From positions 15,632,001 to 15,696,000 of the forward strand of contig AP031358.1 in the NCBI GenBank assembly GCA_037833965.1: a stretch of 64,000 bases of DNA, read 5' to 3'. Position 1 is the first letter of the stretch, and every line of letters begins with the position of its first letter. The notes under the pieces are model-generated. The model did no database searches. It had not been told where the DNA came from and saw only the letters and a list, made by a program, of their open reading frames with translations. The translations under genes were made by a program, and so were the position numbers. This stretch comes from Marchantia polymorpha subsp. ruderalis. Lineage: Eukaryota; Streptophyta; Marchantiopsida; Marchantiales; Marchantiaceae. Shown here piece after piece: positions 11,030 to 21,635 of the stretch.

Positions 11030-12721
11030 TGATAGAAACAACACCAGAGATTTAATTATTATCAAGAATTAACATTCTATTGAAGAGTTTTACTTCTCAG
11101 GCACATGTCACTCCCGGAAGCATCTGCAATTGCTAAAGCCGAAAGCGAAACAAATGTAGGGTGAAATCACATCCAAATCCTGAAATTCATCCAATAGAGT
11201 ACACAAAAATCGCAAGCAACTCTACAATTGATATTCAAGTGGAAAACTTCCCAAGATTACACACTCAGCCGGCTGCACCGAGCTTCCAATATATAGATTT
11301 GCTTAAATCCTTAGCTACACTATGTACCACTCAGAACATCTGAATTGGACTCTATACTTCAAATGTAGTATCTTTGACAAACTGAAGCAACTCGCGCATT
11401 GTGACAAAACACTCAATTCACGAACGTGAGGAGTAATGCAGACTTAAGACTGAAAACTAACTCATGGAAAAGCCCACGAAGGTAGAACCTTGAGCCTCTT
11501 TATTCACAATAAACACCTGGAGGTATCACATTCTAGCTGTGAGCCTCCATCAAGTGCGACATCCGCAAATGCGGTAGTTGACTCACACGCAAAGCTCTTG
11601 TCTACTCCTATCCTACTCAAAATTGCTGCAAACTCTAAATCTAAATTCTACTTCTTCTCCTCTAAATCTGAAATGAAAGTACTGGCCATTCTACCTAACT
11701 GCCGATGTCCTGCAACTCCATTGGCTCCCAATTCTTTCAATCAACGCTTTATCAAATCCAATTTTGTCCACTTCGTGATATGAATTTCCCAATCCACATA
11801 ATCATGAATACATCACTATACCCTTGCGCACAAACCAACATACATCTACTATTCAAGATGTTGGATAGTTGCATATGTCTTCACCACTTTCGCTTGAGCC
11901 GCGACCAACTGCTCCCCAACTGCCGACAATTGAGATCGCAATCTGTTGTAATTTGTGTCCAAATACTTCCCACGCTCTAACTCCAAAGTTCGTACAACTT
12001 CGCAATCAGCTTACCGCTTCGCCGAGCAAGCCAATTCAAGGCTCCGCTTGATCCGAGCCGTCAGCTCCTCCGCGCGCTTGACTTCTCTCTGAAATGCTGC
12101 ACGAGACTCCTCCAATCTATCCGAAGTACTTCCTTTGCCTTCTAAACTATGCAAACTTCAACGCGAAGGTTCTTCGCATGAAGGAGAAACCTCCGGAGTC
12201 CTCCCAATTTCTTCGCACACGTCCAAAGTTTGTTCGTCCAAAGACAAAAGATCATCGCCCAAAGTCGCTTCTGGTTGACCTAAAAGCCGAAGTAACTTCT
12301 TCTTTAAAGCCGAAGTCTAAAGTTACTTCTTTGCCTTCTTCCTATATATATCAACCACTTCAAACACTCATAACTCGGATGATCTCTCATTCATTTCAAT
12401 AATTCTTAGTCTCGTTAGAACGAACATGCCGAGTTCTATTTATCAAAACCATTATTAAGTCAAGTTGTCACTAATTGAAAAAGTTATGAGGTATTTAATG
12501 TATCATATCATAAACCATCTAATTTAACTTTATTGATTGCAAGTAAAACATTAACTCCAACAAAGATGTATTCAAAGATTCCAACTATTCATAACTTGTA
12601 ATCTGTTACAAAATGTTTTATTTAATCTACTTCTAATTATTCTTATCTTAAAAGTATAGATTTTATTACTCAATTTTTCAAACTTTTTCATTTCAAAAAA
12701 TTGAAAAATTACGTTACCACA
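11030..12721 (-). mobile_element. Old, internally deleted relative of the giant LTR
   Basis: Several blocks align by eye with the giant LTR in the same order. TTCTCAGGCACATGTCACTC at about 11094 matches the LTR start region. The coiled-coil coding stretch appears at about 11.9-12.1 kb. A block reading CTCGTTAGAACGA near 12412 matches the LTR at 8425 and 53105. ACGTTACCACA at 12711-12721 matches the LTR terminus. The copy is only about 1.7 kb against 4.9 kb and is far more AT-rich, as expected after long methylation and deamination plus deletions. The left boundary (TGATAG at 11030) is approximate and I see no clear target-site duplication. Confidence 0.65.
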
Positions 12722-14412
12722 ATATGTCTTGTAATTAAATCTTAGCATTATTTTCCTCCGTGTTGATGTACGTAAGACGCATTATTTTGTTCTTGGCATT
12801 CATCATTATAATCTGAATCAAAATTGTAGATTAATTAATTTTTTTTAATTATTAATTGAACGATTATAATACATTGACAAGAGTGATGGGGCCAATGCTT
12901 TAAGTGTCACGAAAGGTTGTAGAATAAAAGTGATGGAATATTTCAGAGTGGAATAATGAGAAATGAATATTGATGAAAGAATAATCTACCTACTCAAGTG
13001 CTTGTGCACACAACAAATAGGTGATGATCAGATATCAAGAGTGATTGGCCACTCTGTGCGCGGACTTCGATGGAATTTCTTGATGGTTCAGGCAAATTTA
13101 CATAGACAGAATTTAACAGTTGTTTGTTATTCGCTTCTGCCAAGTGAAAATAGCTTAGTATATTTATCAAACAAATATTCAGGACTTTAGAACCTCAATA
13201 CATCTGGAGACTCAATTCGTGAAGTCACATTGGCATGGAAATTGACTTCATACTTGAAATCATCATCTATTTTTGTCAGATGATTCTATTCCGGGGGGAT
13301 GTAGATTTCTCAAATAGTTCTATTGGCTCCAAATTTTGTACACGCTGAGCACGACAATACATATCACGTTGCTTACAGTACTTCTGAAAAGTAAAATGAA
13401 GTTGAAACTCGTCGTCGAAGGTCAAAGCATTTTTTAAAACTGCACTCTGGGCACTGTAGATTATGAGATTCCACCAGCTCACACTGTATAAATATATTTA
13501 CAACAATCTGCTAGGAAAAAGACGAACACCTCTTGGATTGAAGACCAATGAACACTGTAGACGAATCCATGACGCAGCTGCGATTACGATTTTATGCTGC
13601 TATATGACGTCCCTTCGTTCTGCCCGCTTTTTATTCAGGTACTATCAGCGACTGTACCCAAATTTAGATCGAAAGAACTAGTTTTTGTCAGAAGGATTTC
13701 TTTGTGGTCTGGCAAACTAGACCACATTTGGGGCTGGACATTTGGTTCTCATTGGAATTTTATAGTCTCCTAATTCTAGTAGACAGACTCTAATCCCCTA
13801 TTTCAACATTTAAAACTTCTTCTACCTCATTCTTACTTCCTGCCAAATATAAGCACCTAGATGATCACTTTTGTGAAGAATGATTTATTGGTCAATGTTC
13901 TTAAATTTCTGACACACTCATTTCGATTATAAAATCACACTGTATACCCTTTGCAGCCAAGTCCTAGCGTGGGGAGATGTATATATGATGACATTCACAA
14001 AACGACCTCAATGGTACTCGGCTTTATCGCATGATCAAGCATCGCGTTGACAATTCTTTACTAATTATAAAAAGTCAATAACTGATGAAGACGTTCCTTA
14101 CATTTATGGTTTTGAATTTGTGAAGTGGTGACGAGGAATCTGGTGTCACTGTGCTCTACCACTGCTCAATCAATTTCGAAGAAGTACAATGGAAGCAAGG
14201 CGATGTGAGGAATCACCATTGCGGCTCATAAGAAAAATCTGATGAGGGCATATCAACGAAGATGGCATGCTTATCTGTCTCCACACACTGTACCACCGCG
14301 GAAATAGCAAACAAAAGAATTACGTTTGAGTCCGACATCAGGAACGACATGAACTCCACAATCGTGATTCCTTCGGAATGAGGAGTCATTGATGCGTGTT
14401 TGAATGCGTCTC
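12722..14412. other. AT-rich intergenic region, no supported gene
   Basis: Only short frames without recognisable domains. Nothing here supports a gene call. Confidence 0.3.
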
Positions 14413-15185
14413 CCATTGATTTCATGAGAATCCATCCAAGTCAAGTAAAGTCTATAAGAAATATAATAAAATATGGAAGAGCTAGTTATTTCTCACTTTG
14501 GGCCACTTAGTCTTCCATTGATTTCATGAGAGTCTATCCAAACCAAGGAAAGTAGATAAGAAAGATAATAAAAAATGTAAGTGCTAGTTATCTTTCACTT
14601 TGTGCTAATTAGTCTCCCATTGATTTCATGAAAATCCACCCAAGTCAAGAAAAGTCTCTAGGAAAGATAGTAAAAAATGTTAAGACTAGTTATCTCTCAC
14701 TTTGGGTTAATTAGTCTACTATTGATTTCACGAGAATACATCAAGTCAAGCAAAGTAATAAGAAAAACAATAGAAAATACAAGTGTTAGTTATTTCTCAC
14801 TTTGGGTTAATTATTCTCTCATTAATTTAATAAGAATCCATCCAAAGTCAAAAAAATAGAGAAGAAAAACAATATAAGGGTTAGTTATTTTTCATTTTGG
14901 GTTAATGATTCTCTCATTAATTTAATAAGAATCCATCCGAGTCAAAAATATAGATAAAAAAATAATTAAAAATAAAAATATTAGTTATTTTTCACTTTGG
15001 ATTAATTAATCTCACATTGATTTCATGAGAATACATTCAAATCAAGGAAAATAATTAAAAAAAATACTAATTATCGTTCACTTTGTGTTAATTAGTCTCT
15101 TATAATTTCATGAGAATCTATCAAATAAAAAAATAATATAATAAAAAATTATAAGTATTAATTATCTCTCACTTTGGATTAATTA
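14413..15185. repeat. Tandem array, about 8 units of about 100 bp
   Basis: Units begin with a CATTGATTTCATGAGAATCC-like motif at about 14417, 14517, 14619, 14721, 14821, 14916, 15016 and 15102, and each ends with a TTAGTTATCTCTCACTTTGG-like motif. Spacing is 86-102 bp. Units have diverged by substitutions and small deletions, and the later units are more AT-rich. This is a minisatellite-type array of unknown role. Confidence 0.85.
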
Positions 15186-15225
15186 ACATTCGCCCTAATA
15201 TACTATCTTCAAAAATTGGTCCAAA

Positions 15226-16075
15226 GTGATAGGGTCAATGGAAATCAATTCATGGTTTCACGGGTTCGTGTTCTCTCCGGGTTGTAACGCGGCCGACGTG
15301 GATGCCATGCTGTCGATTACTGCGATGAGAGGGGTCGAGAAGGACTCTCGTTGCGTTTGCCAAAGCCGGAGATGTGGGCCCACGATCCGAGCCCCGTGCA
15401 GCCGCTGGTCTCTCGAGGCCTTGTGCGACTACTGTGCGCAAGATTTCGCCTCATCGTTCGCGCCTCGGATCCGTCTCTGGTGAGTGAGCTCGATCGCAAC
15501 TCCGATTGCATCATTCTGAAATGGCAACTCGTGGTTGATGCAATTTCACTTATCGATTTGAATTCGAATTTGCTGTATGCGCGAGGCGATTGGAGAACTC
15601 ATTGCGTGAATTTGAGAGCATTGGGCCGGAGGAATAGTTCGATGCGAGTGCTTAGAAGTGGTGGTGTCATCTGCAGAGGCAGCCCAGCTGGGCGCTGCTA
15701 GTTTTTCAAGCAAGTTGGCGACTTGAGTGAAATTCTGCTTTGGACTTCTGATTGGCATGTGATCAGGTGAATTTGGTGCGTGGGATGCAATGTGGCGACC
15801 GCCGTGGGGGCCACGGCTGTGGTGAATCCGCTCAGCTGGCGGGTGGAATCAGCTGCTGGTTCTGGCAATCCTGTGGATGTAAGGCAGAGGCTTGTGCTGC
15901 GATCGCGATTGAGTTTTCTCCCTTCCTACTTCGCCAGGATGCAGGGGACTCGCTCCCTCCAGCCTTCCAAGAACCTCGAGTTCGGAGGTGCTGAGCTCTT
16001 GAGGTGGAAGAAGGCCCTCTTCTCGACAACTTTGCTTGTGCCTGCGCTTTCTACTTCTCGGAGGGCGGTGAGATT
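15226..16075 (+). other. GC-rich gene-like fragment, possible transit-peptide exon
   Basis: A roughly 1-kb GC-rich island lies between two AT-rich tandem arrays. On the plus strand a donor-like CTG/GTGAGTGAG occurs at about 15479 and an acceptor-like GTGATCAG at about 15770. An open frame then runs through 15792-16069 to another donor-like GTGAGATTCC. That frame reads as a basic, Ser/Arg-rich sequence without acidic clusters (for example LSWRVESAAGSG, then RQRLVLRSRLS), the style of a plastid transit peptide. No ATG starts it: the sequence at the expected start reads AATGTGGCG, as if two bases were inserted into ATGGCG. No downstream mature-protein exon follows. It is probably a truncated gene 5' end or captured fragment; I do not recognise the protein. 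Confidence 0.25.
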
Positions 16076-16337
16076 CCAGATACCTTCCAAGTCACGTGAC
16101 ACCAAACTGGCCACGAACGTGTCAAAAATAAATCTAGGTTGTATTCGTGGCAAGCTTGACGTGACTCACGAATACAATAGAGAGGAACACGAGAGCGTCA
16201 GAAGAAACATCAATTAAATTCCAGTAACCCTGTAACTTTGGATGAATCGGAATACTATATACTAGGGTGAGGTCTAATTACCACAAAGCAAAAAGTAATA
16301 ACTAACCCTTTCCATAAAAGAATGAAAAGAATTAAAC

Positions 16338-16935
16338 TGACACACATCGAGAGAATACGGACAAAGTACGCTGACATACATCGAGAGAATACGCTGACAT
16401 ACGTAGACAATACGACGAGTTACTGATTAGAGCATAATTTACAAAACGAACATAAAAGAACCAACACACATCGCGAGAATACAGGAGAAAGTACGACGAG
16501 CACGTGGAGTTACTGATTAAAGCGTAAATTACAAAAAGAACATGAGAGAACCAACACAAATCGAGAGAATACGACGAGCACGTGGAGTTACTGATCAAAG
16601 CGTACTTTTAAATTACGCTTTGTTCGTTTTATAAATTACTAATTTACAGAACGAACATAAAAGAACCAACACACATCGAGAGAATACGAAGAAAGTACGA
16701 CGAGCACGTGGAGTTTCTGATTAAAGCGTAATTTACAGAACGAACATAAAAGAACCAACACACATCGAGAGAATACGGAGAAAGTACGACAAGCACGTGG
16801 AGTTACTGATCAAAGTATAATTTACAAAACGAACATAAAAGAACCAGCACACATCGAGAGAATACGGAGAAAGTACGACGAGCACGTGCAGTTACTGATT
16901 AAAGCGTAATTTACAGAATGAACATGAAAGAACCA
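16338..16935. repeat. Tandem array, about 6-7 units of about 95 bp
   Basis: Recurring blocks are ACACATCGAGAGAATACGG, AAAGTACGACGAGCACGTGG, AGTTACTGATTAAAGCGTAA and TTTACAGAACGAACATAAAA. Units start near 16342, 16380 (short), 16467, 16556, 16670, 16760 and 16851. Several units contain CACGTG. One unit contains an inverted repeat of AAAGCGTA (16598-16605) with TACGCTTT (16614-16621). The array is unrelated in sequence to the 14.4-15.2 kb array. Confidence 0.85.
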
Positions 16936-17999
16936 AGTGTCTGGAAAGTACATGCTGATAATAAGACAAATGATTAATTGTTGGGTATCCGAGAGATGGA
17001 AGGATCTGCTACTTGTCTTCCCTAAAGCCCTGCCCTGGGTGAAGGGAATGAAATCTTGGGTAAAGTCAAAGTCCTCGGTCGACAAATTTTTTTAAAGGTG
17101 ACAGCTACTACTGGGTACCCCTTTCCTCCAGACACCTATGACTGCTACTCCTACGACTACTCGTAGTTCGGGGGCGCAAAATCTGAAACACAATCCAGAC
17201 TAATCTGTACAGAGTTTTTGTGTGGGAGCTAGCTGGCTCTCCAGCTTTCGTGCATCCCGGTGAAGTCTCGACGGGGCACACGCCAATGTCCTCTCCAGTA
17301 GTGCAACTTTGTACAAGTGACGATGCTCGACTGCACCGCAGCCTATTGCCCAGGTGGTCTTGAATCGTCTGATCCACATATCATTCCGCCTGCTCGGCAC
17401 CAGGAGTCGCATGTGTGGTCGTTGTTGTTCCTTCTTCCTCCTCCCGAATACGTTCCAGGATGAAGGGTGCAACTGTGTGCAATTAAAGTCCGCCATAACC
17501 AACAGGGCTGACTGCCACACATGGCATTTGAGGTATCCCAATAACTGGAAGTCAACCCTACAATCCCAGCTGATGGCAACGGGGCAAAGGTCGCCGCCTG
17601 TGTCAATTGGCTTGCACCAGCCATGTCTTCGACAGCACCCGTCGCATAGGGCCCATGCATGACCCACGAAGTGACGCACATGGCGTGACCCGTGCCCAAT
17701 TTGTCCTCGAGTGAAACTTGCTACTCTAGCTGATACCTGTCAATGCCTGATAACTACACGGCGGATCCATATGAGATGGAGAATCCCCTGTTATCCCTGA
17801 GCGTGAACACCGGTGGTCGATCAGCACCACTCTCGCATCAGGCCCCATCCCGAGATTCCTAGATCGAAAAATTACCTGTCCAAGGATCCCGTACTGCGTA
17901 CACTTCTCCTTTCGCAAGATCCCCGGGGGCGGTGCTATGGAGTCCGGTCTACTGTATGGTTACGGTGTAGATCTACAGAGAGGACGTCGGACAAAAGGG
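16936..17999. other. Region between tandem array and class-V enzyme gene
   Basis: Minus-strand open frames at 17200-17679 and 17343-17699 overlap in different frames, and neither shows a domain I recognise. Composition is close to genic, so an unrecognised exon or the 3' UTR of the downstream minus-strand gene is possible. Confidence 0.25.
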
Positions 18000-20900
18000 T
18001 CAGACCCTGAAGGTGAGAAGGTTTGGATCTAGACCTTCGGGAATCTGTCGAATCGGGGGTTGACCTGGGAGAGACTCGGCTATGGACTCGGCCAGCTGCA
18101 AGTAGCTCAGGAGACTCGGGTTGAGCTTGCCGGTCATGGCGGCCTGCGTCGAATGGGGGCCCCGGGCGAAACTACTGGGCGGTGCATCTGTGCCCGACCA
18201 CCAGTGCTGCTTGACTCGGCCAAGGACGATCCTCTCGGTGTCGTGGATCAGCTTCCTGTACTCCTCTCGGAAAGTCCAGTCGCCTGTCTGCCAGTCAAAA
18301 TCGTAGACCTGCAGAAATCGTTGACCGTACTGCGCGATAAATTCTATGGCCGCCACGAGAAATTCGAACTCTTCTGTCGTCGAATAGTAAGCAAAGCTCA
18401 CCCTCGCCCATCCTGGCTTCACGCCGCCCCACCCCTGAAAGCGACCACGACGACAAGCGTCAGCCCCGACTGCGACCAAGTCAGCAGCATCGACATCGAC
18501 GATCTAAGGCTCATGATTTCTCTCGTACCTTCATCATCGCGTCGCGTATCGACAGCGACAGCTCGTCGTCGATCCCCAGAAGCGAGTGGGCGTAAGGTGC
18601 GGCGCAAGAGCACCCGCCGCGTCCCTGAATGCCGAAAAGGTCATTCATAAGCTTGGTGACGAAGCGACCGTGCAGAGGCTTTCCTCTAAGCGCAGCTCGC
18701 TCTTTCCTCGGGCTCAGAAATTCTTTCATTGGATGGGACCCGGATCCATGCGTCTTACTGGAAGAGATGAAGGGATTTCGCCTTCCTGCCTTCATGAACA
18801 ACCGCAAGGGACTAGTCCTATCCTCAGCCGCAAGCGTGGGGCTTCCTGCTCCTCTGCCTCCTTTGAGGCCAAAATACAAATCTTCTGCTGGGTCCAGAGT
18901 CGTCGAGTAGACGGAGAACGATAAGATGGCGATGCGTTTGACAGTCGTGGCGCCGTATATTTTGATGTTGGGGTTGTCTCTGAGCCTGGACATGGCCGTG
19001 TCGATCAGAAGCGTTTCTCTCGACGAGATGAAATCCGTGCCCATCACTTCCTTCACCCAGAAGGTCAGTGCAGTCCGAACCTTCTGCACCGTCCCCGGAG
19101 TGCCGGCATCCTCTCGTTTCTCAATATTATTGTAGTAAATGGTTTCCTGTTCGCCCCAACACAATGAAAAGATGTAATCTTCAACTTTTTCAATAGTGAA
19201 CAAGCATTTCACAATCCCCTTTACGCACAGGCTGTCTCTGGCACACGAAAGAAATCATGAAGGGAATTCAAAGGGATCGATTCCAGTCTTACCCGCTCAT
19301 CGAGGTTGACGAAGTCGACAACGCCACCGCCGCACGTCGACGGAGGCCCTGTTCCCAGAAGGTAGAGTCTCTTGGTCATGAGCAATAAGCCAGAAGTCCC
19401 CGGGCCACCCATGAATTTGTGAGGGCTCAAGAATATCGCGTCGTAGCCGTCTTCTTCTCCCGATCGCATGTCGATCTCCACGTAGGGACCACTGGACACA
19501 GCATGGTTGCAATAAGTAGACAGGCGTGAGTGTCATCACGCATAACTCCATCTTTTCAATCTGGAAACACTGTCAGCGGACCTGTCAAGGCTGCAGCCTT
19601 GACCCTACTATGCAAACTAAGAAACCAGAATAGCTCTGGAATCCCGTCGATCGTCTATCACTGTCGTGACGCAAAGTCGAATTTCGATAAAATGTGCTGA
19701 GAATATGTCTACCTAGTTCTTGCGAAGAAATTACCCACGATTAGGTGAAGGAGAAAAGTACACGCGTTCTGCCCAAAGTTATGCTCACTGCCTATCGATC
19801 AAGACTGTTTCCAGACCTGGCGGCGAAGTCGAAGCAGGCGAAACATCCATGAGCATGCAGAAGCTTCGATATGGTCCGTGTGTGGGTGACGATGCCGGTC
19901 ACGTTGCTACAAGCTGAAAACGAACCCAGCTTCGGCCGGCCTTCGTACACCGGATTCTGCAATGCAGCTCGCAGGTCATCCATGTCGATGAACCCGTCTT
20001 TGTTCAGTGGAATCTCCACAACCTGTAGCACGAGCAAGGAGGATGTTTTCAGATTCTGGTAGATAATAAATCGGGACTCATCTCAAGATTAAATCGTCGA
20101 AGAATAGTACGTATAATAACACTCATTCCTCGATTTTTGGACCAATATTCTTCACCCTACGCCGCCTCCAAGTGAGCCGCCACACGGCCAGGACGACTTC
20201 TGGGGTCCGTTGCAAAATCCAAAAAAGAGACTGTCAAATGCAAATTCTTGTTGCTCTCTCTCTCTGGCGAGAATTTTTCAAGAGCTGAAACCGAGCGGGG
20301 CCCTTCCAGAGTTTTCAGACCGTTCTCAGACTCTCGTCACGTAAGCATCGAACAATTTCCAACTACCTTCGTGAGAGTAAAGATCACTAAACGACGAACA
20401 ATAGTAGATTGTCGAATGACCTCGAGATCAGTAGCGTGATCGTGTACGTGGACCATCTTGCAGATGATTGCAGGCATTTACAATCGCCTCTGGAGACATA
20501 CACTTCCGTAATCCAGGTTATCCAGGCTTATGCAAGACCTGGACCTGGACTTGAACCATACGCTCGAAGTCTGAAGACAGAATTTCTCGAGGCTGACAAA
20601 ATTCATGCTACATTTAAGTTATACAAAATTCAGGGGATCCCGTCGGAGATTGGAGAAGCTAGAGACACTGACCTCGGCCAAACTTTGTCTCCAAGAGAGC
20701 AGGTTGGAGTGGTGCTCGTAGGGACCAACAAAGACCACCCATCTCTTCTTCTCTTCAATGGTTGCGAGAGTTTGCTTTCTCAGAGGGGGAGAGATGGCGA
20801 TGCCCATAATCTCTTGCAGCTTCTTAATCGCCGCAGTGCAGCCGGTTCCGCAAAAGAAAAGTGCGTCGCTTTCCACACCTCCCAGACATCTCTTGACATA

Positions 20901-21635
20901 AGCACTAGCTTCTTCGACTAACTGGGTAGTCCGTTGGCCCACAAAACTGTCATCCGTATGAGTGTTTCCTGCAAGTCAGTAAACAGATTTCTTGTTACCT
21001 CGAACTTTCCGGCATAATTGACAGAAATGAACCCTGTCAGTCATCCTCTTCATGCGATTCCGACATTTCAGAGACCGATTCATCATGTCTTATTACAGGT
21101 GAGGTTCAGACGCTCTGTATGGACGTTATAACAAGAGAGGAGTGAGATCAGAAGGCTCGCCCGCAACAATTGACTTAGCCATCTGAAACGGAAATCTCAG
21201 AGAGAACAGGAAATGCTGTCGGCGATTCAATCAGCTTGTGCAGCAACACATACAAAGCTTCCGAGATGAAGTGCAGACGATGAAGCTGGAAGAGAAATCG
21301 CAACCGATGCTCGAAATCTTACCGTATATTGGAAGTAGGTGTTGCAGGATATATTTCTCTATGAAAAGCAAGCTTCGGCCCGAGGCGGTGTGATCGGCGT
21401 ACAGTATAGGCCTTTTTCCGAAGGGAGTTAGGAACTCAATCTGACTCCCGATTATTTGGGACCGTAGCCATTCTAGCTTCTGCGAGGAAGTAGCTTGTTC
21501 AAAAAAAGTCGGAGGAAAGTCGTGAGCTTCAGCGGCCTCAAACTCATCAATCGAAAGGTGAGTGCTCCCTCCCTTGCCCGTCTTATTCTTGGATGGTTTC
21601 GACTCCGTTGACGAACTCTTGATCCTGATCCTCAT
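18000..21635 (-). CDS. PLP-dependent class-V aminotransferase / cysteine desulfurase-like protein
   Basis: Six exons join cleanly at GT-AG sites: 21635-21323, 20968-20673, 20022-19817, 19491-19293, 19146-18529 and 18434-18000. They give 688 residues from an ATG at 21633-21635. The fold is shown by RPILYADHTASGRSL (about 90), an NTHTDDS segment across exon junction 1, CFDFAAS (Asp about 268, which would contact the PLP pyridine nitrogen) and SPHKFMGGPGTSG. In the last of these, Lys about 297 is the expected Schiff-base lysine. GRGGCSCAAPYA (Cys about 517 and 519) lies where cysteine desulfurases carry their catalytic loop. Related plant proteins are annotated only as cysteine desulfurase-like PLP transferases. 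The last exon (KPGWARVSFAYY and following) is the usual C-terminal domain. The substrate is unknown. No membrane segment is visible, and the basic Ser/Lys-rich N-terminus could be a tail or weak targeting signal. An upstream 5' exon cannot be excluded. Confidence 0.85.
19584..19603. repeat. 20-bp perfect palindrome in an intron
   Basis: GTCAAGGCTGCAGCCTTGAC equals its own reverse complement and lies in the third intron (19492-19816) of the class-V enzyme gene. A palindrome this long is rare by chance in a few kilobases. It could be a protein-binding site or a leftover transposon end. Confidence 0.6.

Noticed and set aside
14213-14425. 70-codon minus-strand frame next to the tandem array
   Set aside because: It starts inside the first repeat unit and shows no domain.
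17200-17699. Overlapping minus-strand frames of 159 and 118 codons
   Set aside because: Two frames over the same DNA with no recognisable motif in either. Composition is gene-like, so an unrecognised exon remains possible, but I could not support a call.
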